The notes below the pieces were generated by a model. The model did no database searches. It was given only the letters and a program-made list of their open reading frames with translations, and was not told the origin of the DNA. From assembly GCA_016215025.1 (NCBI GenBank), contig JACRMI010000192.1, positions 1 to 43,272 of the forward strand: a DNA stretch of 43,272 bases, given 5' to 3'. The position numbers were made by a program, and so were the translations under genes. Source of the DNA: Chloroflexota bacterium (lineage in GTDB: Bacteria; Chloroflexota; Anaerolineae; UBA4142). Position 1 is the stretch's first letter. Each line of letters begins with the position of its first letter. This document shows positions 40,692 to 43,272 of the stretch, in pieces.

Positions 40692-41518
40692 TCCTTGCGT
40701 CGGGTCAATTCTAATGTGAACGCGCCCAAGATTCCGATCAATAATCCAATTGCCGCACCGATCAAAATATTCTGGTTCAACTTGGGCGAGACAGGCGCAG
40801 TTGGCACCGAAGCAGCAATAATCGTCGGACGCAGAGATGTGTCGGCGAGAATCGCGGATATGGCGTCGTTGCGCGCCAGATCGAGATGGACCGAATCGGC
40901 GAGATCGCGCGCGCGGCTGAGGTCTGAAAATTGTTTGCGCTTGTCCAATGATAGACCCGTCGCCGCGCTTGGATCAGTTTCGACGAGGTTATTCTCGCGC
41001 ATGAATTGATCGAGCGCTTGTTGCGCCGCATCGAGTTTTTGTTTCGCGAGTGTAGACTCGGCGCTGTTCGGCGTGAGGAGTTGGCGAATGCGTTCTGCGC
41101 TCGCGTTGGCGTAATTGTTGGCGGACTCGACCGCGATTTTGGGATCGTCGCTGCGTGCAGTGATGGCAATGAGCGAGCGGTCGCCGCTATCGGCGGAAAT
41201 CGAAATCGTTGCGCGCGGCTTTGCCGCATTTACGACATCTGCACCTTTGAGAATCGCAATGTAATACGTCGGCGTGTACGCCGTGGGCAGATGGCGCGGC
41301 GAATCGACCATGAGATAGTACGGCGGCAACTGATTCGACAGCGAAATGGAAACGGTCGAGGGCGCGAGTGCAAGCGTTGTGGTCGCTTCGTACGTTGGCT
41401 TGATCGCGAACGTCACACCAACGGCGACGATTATCGCGAGCACTGGCATCGCGAGGATGATTTGCCATCGGCGGATGAGAACATCGATATAGTTGTGGAG
41501 GTCGATTTCGTTGGACAT
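40688..41518 (-). CDS. Wzz/chain-length determinant-like membrane protein
   Basis: A 276-residue protein with the Wzz plan: TM1 at about residues 20-40, a mostly helical and coiled extracytoplasmic domain (about 45-245) and TM2 at about 248-270, with the short conserved start EIDLHNYIDVLIRRWQ and the ending TRRKE. It lacks the cytoplasmic tyrosine-kinase domain of Wzc/CpsD and none is encoded nearby, so it is of the co-polymerase type without kinase. It controls chain length of the polymerised glycan. No clear ribosome site precedes the ATG at 41518; the GTCATTCTGAG element lies just upstream. Confidence 0.88.
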   Translation of the reverse strand: MSNEIDLHNYIDVLIRRWQIILAMPVLAIIVAVGVTFAIKPTYEATTTLALAPSTVSISLSNQLPPYYLMVDSPRHLPTAYTPTYYIAILKGADVVNAAKPRATISISADSGDRSLIAITARSDDPKIAVESANNYANASAERIRQLLTPNSAESTLAKQKLDAAQQALDQFMRENNLVETDPSAATGLSLDKRKQFSDLSRARDLADSVHLDLARNDAISAILADTSLRPTIIAASVPTAPVSPKLNQNILIGAAIGLLIGILGAFTLELTRRKE

Positions 41519-41533
41519 GAAAACACAATCGTT

Positions 41534-41615
41534 GTCATTCTGAGCGAAGCGTCTCTCAACGCACGATGTGAGATTCTTCGCTCCGCCAACGCTTCGCGGC
41601 TTCGCTCAGAATGAC
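41534..41615. repeat. Dispersed palindromic element GTCATTCTGAGC...GCTCAGAATGAC, copy 2
   Basis: GTCATTCTGAGCGAAGC begins at 41534 and its complement, ending GCTTCGCTCAGAATGAC, closes at 41615. The interior is more degenerate than in copy 1 (11705-11770) but keeps GAGATTCTTCGC. It occupies the spacer between the first two genes of the glycan operon. Confidence 0.9.
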
Positions 41616-41625
41616 TATTGGGAAC

Positions 41626-42573
41626 TTATGGACACACGTTGAAGTTTGCGGCGGGCGGACCAGCTTGATCGGGCTTTATAAATTCCGTCACCTGCTTGCT
41701 ACCTGGGTCTTCCCAGAAAACACGCGCGATGTATGGCGTGCATTCGGAGACATTGATTTTCCAATCAGCAGGCGCTTGGAGCGTGGTCGTTCCCGGCGGA
41801 AAAGTGCTATTCAGCTTGGATGTCTCGCCTTTGGAGTTGCGCGCATCGGGTTCGTAAATTTTGATGAACCAGCGAAAACCTTGCGGTGTTGCCGTCGTGT
41901 TGAGAAAAGTGACATTAAAGCTGACGAACACGCCACGTTTAGCCGATGCTGGGTCGACGTTGATTGCAACGGCCCAAATGCCGGGCGGCGCATTGATCGT
42001 CGGCGATGACGGCGGGCGCGTCGGTGGACGATTGGTCGCGGAGGCCACCGGCGTTGCACCGGAGGGTGGCAGCGTCGGCAAACTCGATGCGGATGATGCG
42101 GATGAGGATGGCGTCGAACCGAGCGGCAGCGGAACCGTCGGCAAAATAATTGGCACAGTCGGCGCTTCGGCGGCAGCTACCGTAATCGAAACAAGCGCGG
42201 GGTCGCTTGCGCCGCCGGACGCATTGAACGCACGCACGCTCAACGTGTGCGTGCCCGCAGTCGCCTTCCATTTTTGAGCGACGGTGAATGAAGTCTGTCC
42301 CGTTGCAATCGGTGGCGCATCAGCGCGCACGGTTGCCCCATCGACCAAGAGTTCGACACGGACGACGCCGGTGTTATCGGTAGAAATCGACTGAATGGTA
42401 ACATCGTCGCCTTCGCGGAATTGAGTGCCCGCAGAAGGCGATTGAATGGTCACCTTTGGCTTACTAGCTTGCGCGAGTCCGAAAGAACTGAGGGAACTGA
42501 GGTCGCACGCCAGCGTGCCGAGGCTGCCGACGAGAAGCACGAACAACGTTGCTCGAAGCAGACGGAAATACAT
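41626..42573 (-). CDS. Lipoprotein with N-terminal Ig-like domain and C-terminal beta-sandwich
   Basis: A 315-residue secreted lipoprotein, first gene of the long operon. The ATG at 42573 has AAGGAG 7 nt upstream (42580-42585) and starts a signal peptide with lipobox LGTLAC (about Cys23). Residues about 35-130 form an Ig-like (Big_9/PKD-like) domain with VTIQSPSAGTQFREGD and the ending SVRAFNASGGASDP. Then comes a long Ser/Pro/Thr linker, then a second beta domain (about 190-315) starting IWAVAINVDPASAKRG with the last two Cys in SECTPY and NFNVCP. It may bind polysaccharide or anchor the export complex outside the membrane. The longer frame to 42618 is not supported. Confidence 0.85.
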   Translation of the reverse strand: MYFRLLRATLFVLLVGSLGTLACDLSSLSSFGLAQASKPKVTIQSPSAGTQFREGDDVTIQSISTDNTGVVRVELLVDGATVRADAPPIATGQTSFTVAQKWKATAGTHTLSVRAFNASGGASDPALVSITVAAAEAPTVPIILPTVPLPLGSTPSSSASSASSLPTLPPSGATPVASATNRPPTRPPSSPTINAPPGIWAVAINVDPASAKRGVFVSFNVTFLNTTATPQGFRWFIKIYEPDARNSKGETSKLNSTFPPGTTTLQAPADWKINVSECTPYIARVFWEDPGSKQVTEFIKPDQAGPPAANFNVCP

Positions 42574-42608
42574 AGGGTTCTCCTTACTCCGAAAGGGGCT
42601 GCGCAATG

Positions 42609-42637
42609 AATATAACATACATCATGGGGACGGGCAA
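42609..42637 (-). promoter_or_regulatory. Candidate promoter of the glycan operon
   Basis: On the minus strand: TTGCCC (42637-42632), exactly 17 nt, TATATT (42614-42609). Predicted start near 42602 gives a leader of about 29 nt, containing AAGGAG. No other promoter of similar quality was noticed in the 27 kb downstream, but spacers there were not exhaustively scored. Confidence 0.5.
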
Positions 42638-42814
42638 ATTTGCGCGACCCTCAGGGTGTTATCATCCCTCGAATTTAGCGCGGGCAAACCAAGGAGCAAA
42701 ATAAATGTCGGCGACGCGCCAATTTAATCACATCGGTTGTATTCTCACTGGAGCAGCGAGCGTTTTATTGTTGGGCCGCTAAATGCGAATCATTGGTTTC
42801 TTTGCCGCATTCGA
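42638..42814. other. Gene-free region between glycan operon and CRISPR array
   Basis: 177 nt without a convincing gene. It is next to the distal (leader-opposite) end of the array if the array is transcribed from the right. No second copy of the CRISPR repeat or degenerate repeat is seen. Confidence 0.4.
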
Positions 42815-43272
42815 CGGTTCACCCCCACGCATGTGGGGACAACTACCCAACGCGCTAACCGTTCGCCTACGTTCTCGGTTCACCCCCACGCATGTGGGGA
42901 CAACGATTAGCCAACCCCTAATCGTCCCGCGCCGAACGGTTCACCCCCACGCATGTGGGGACAACGACAATGACAGACGAACAAATCAAGCGGCTCCGGT
43001 TCACCCCCACGCATGTGGGGACAACTCCGTCTCGAATCGACGAGCGCGCATGTAGCTACGGTTCACCCCCACGCATGTGGGGACAACAGATTCGAGCAAC
43101 GTGGCAATTGTCGCTACGTGCGGTTCACCCCCACGCATGTGGGGACAACATGACTTGATTTACAATCTGGGCAATATCCATCAGGTTCACCCCCACGCAT
43201 GTGGGGACAACCGCGGAGATGACAGCCGAATTCTCGCGCATCTCGGTTCACCCCCACGCATGTGGGGACAAC
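42815..43272 (-). CRISPR. Type I-E-like CRISPR array, eight repeats, open at the right edge
   Basis: Eight copies of a 28-nt repeat starting GGTTCACCCCCACGCAT and ending GTGGGGACAAC, at 42816, 42877, 42938, 42998, 43060, 43122, 43184 and 43245. All eight are identical over the 28 nt. In seven the base before is C (29-nt repeat); at 43183 it is A. The seven spacers are 33, 33, 32, 34, 34, 34 and 33 nt. The repeat has a CCCCAC/GTGGGG stem with a GCAT loop. Read on the minus strand it ends GTGAACCG, matching the 8-nt 5' handle style of I-E crRNAs, so transcription is probably from the right and the leader and cas genes lie beyond the window. Confidence 0.97.

Noticed and set aside
42783..43158. 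Open frames across the CRISPR array (for example 42783-43055 and 42955-43158)
   Set aside because: They translate the repeat (repeated TPTHVGT or HPHACGDN) and are artefacts of the array.
1..43272. tRNA or rRNA genes
   Set aside because: No cloverleaf, no CCA-end pattern and no conserved rRNA words were noticed while reading; none is claimed, though a covariance scan was not possible.

Overview
This window looks like a piece of a Chloroflexota genome, probably close to Anaerolineae. That is an inference from protein style, not a database match. The signs are lipoproteins with Thr/Pro/Ser-rich linkers after the lipobox, several family-5 peptide-binding lipoproteins, DUF2079-type and other polytopic sugar-transfer proteins, and many intergenic palindromic repeats. 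Almost every gene lies on the minus strand, so the biological reading order runs from right to left.

Right end (42.8-43.27 kb): a type I-E-like CRISPR array of eight 28-nt repeats runs off the edge. No cas gene is in view. The repeat reads in canonical I-E orientation on the minus strand, so the leader should lie beyond the right edge.

42.6 down to 14.96 kb: one nearly unbroken minus-strand polysaccharide/glycan cluster of about 27.6 kb, apparently started by a promoter at 42.61-42.64 kb. In order it encodes an Ig-like lipoprotein, a Wzz-like chain-length protein, a TPR protein, a Wzy/ligase-like polymerase, a MurJ/Wzx-type flippase, a GT4, a methyltransferase, three large GT-C-type membrane proteins, three more GT4-like glycosyltransferases, a small phosphoglycosyl transferase, a CxxC-containing NAD-dependent epimerase, the heptose kinase HddA, a second phosphoglycosyl transferase with an altered catalytic dyad, a 55-aa membrane protein, the heptose phosphatase GmhB, a second Wzy/ligase, a UPF0104 membrane protein, a GT2 and a third phosphoglycosyl transferase. 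Many start/stop pairs overlap by 4 nt (ATGA or GTGA), so translation is likely coupled. HddA and GmhB point to an activated D-glycero-alpha-D-manno-heptose as one building block.

14.64 down to 1.3 kb: peptide (Dpp/Opp) ABC transport. A complete set (binding protein, DppB, DppC, DppD, DppF) is followed by a second binding protein with its own permease pair but no ATPases, and then by a third binding protein. A plus-strand lipoprotein of unknown function with a near-consensus promoter sits among them. Hairpins lie between each binding-protein gene and the permease gene that follows it, which would allow the binding protein to be made in excess.

Left end: a cold-shock gene with a long candidate leader and its own terminator, then half an anion permease cut off by a junction next to the tail of an unidentified plus-strand ORF.

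The most unusual feature is the set of quasi-palindromic intergenic elements. Nearly every spacer carries one with its own phrase, often lying across the stop codon of the upstream gene and sometimes inside coding sequence. Some phrases occur twice, for example the GTCATTCTGAG element at 11.7 and 41.5 kb and the CCAGGTTT palindrome at 4.15 and 34.05 kb.
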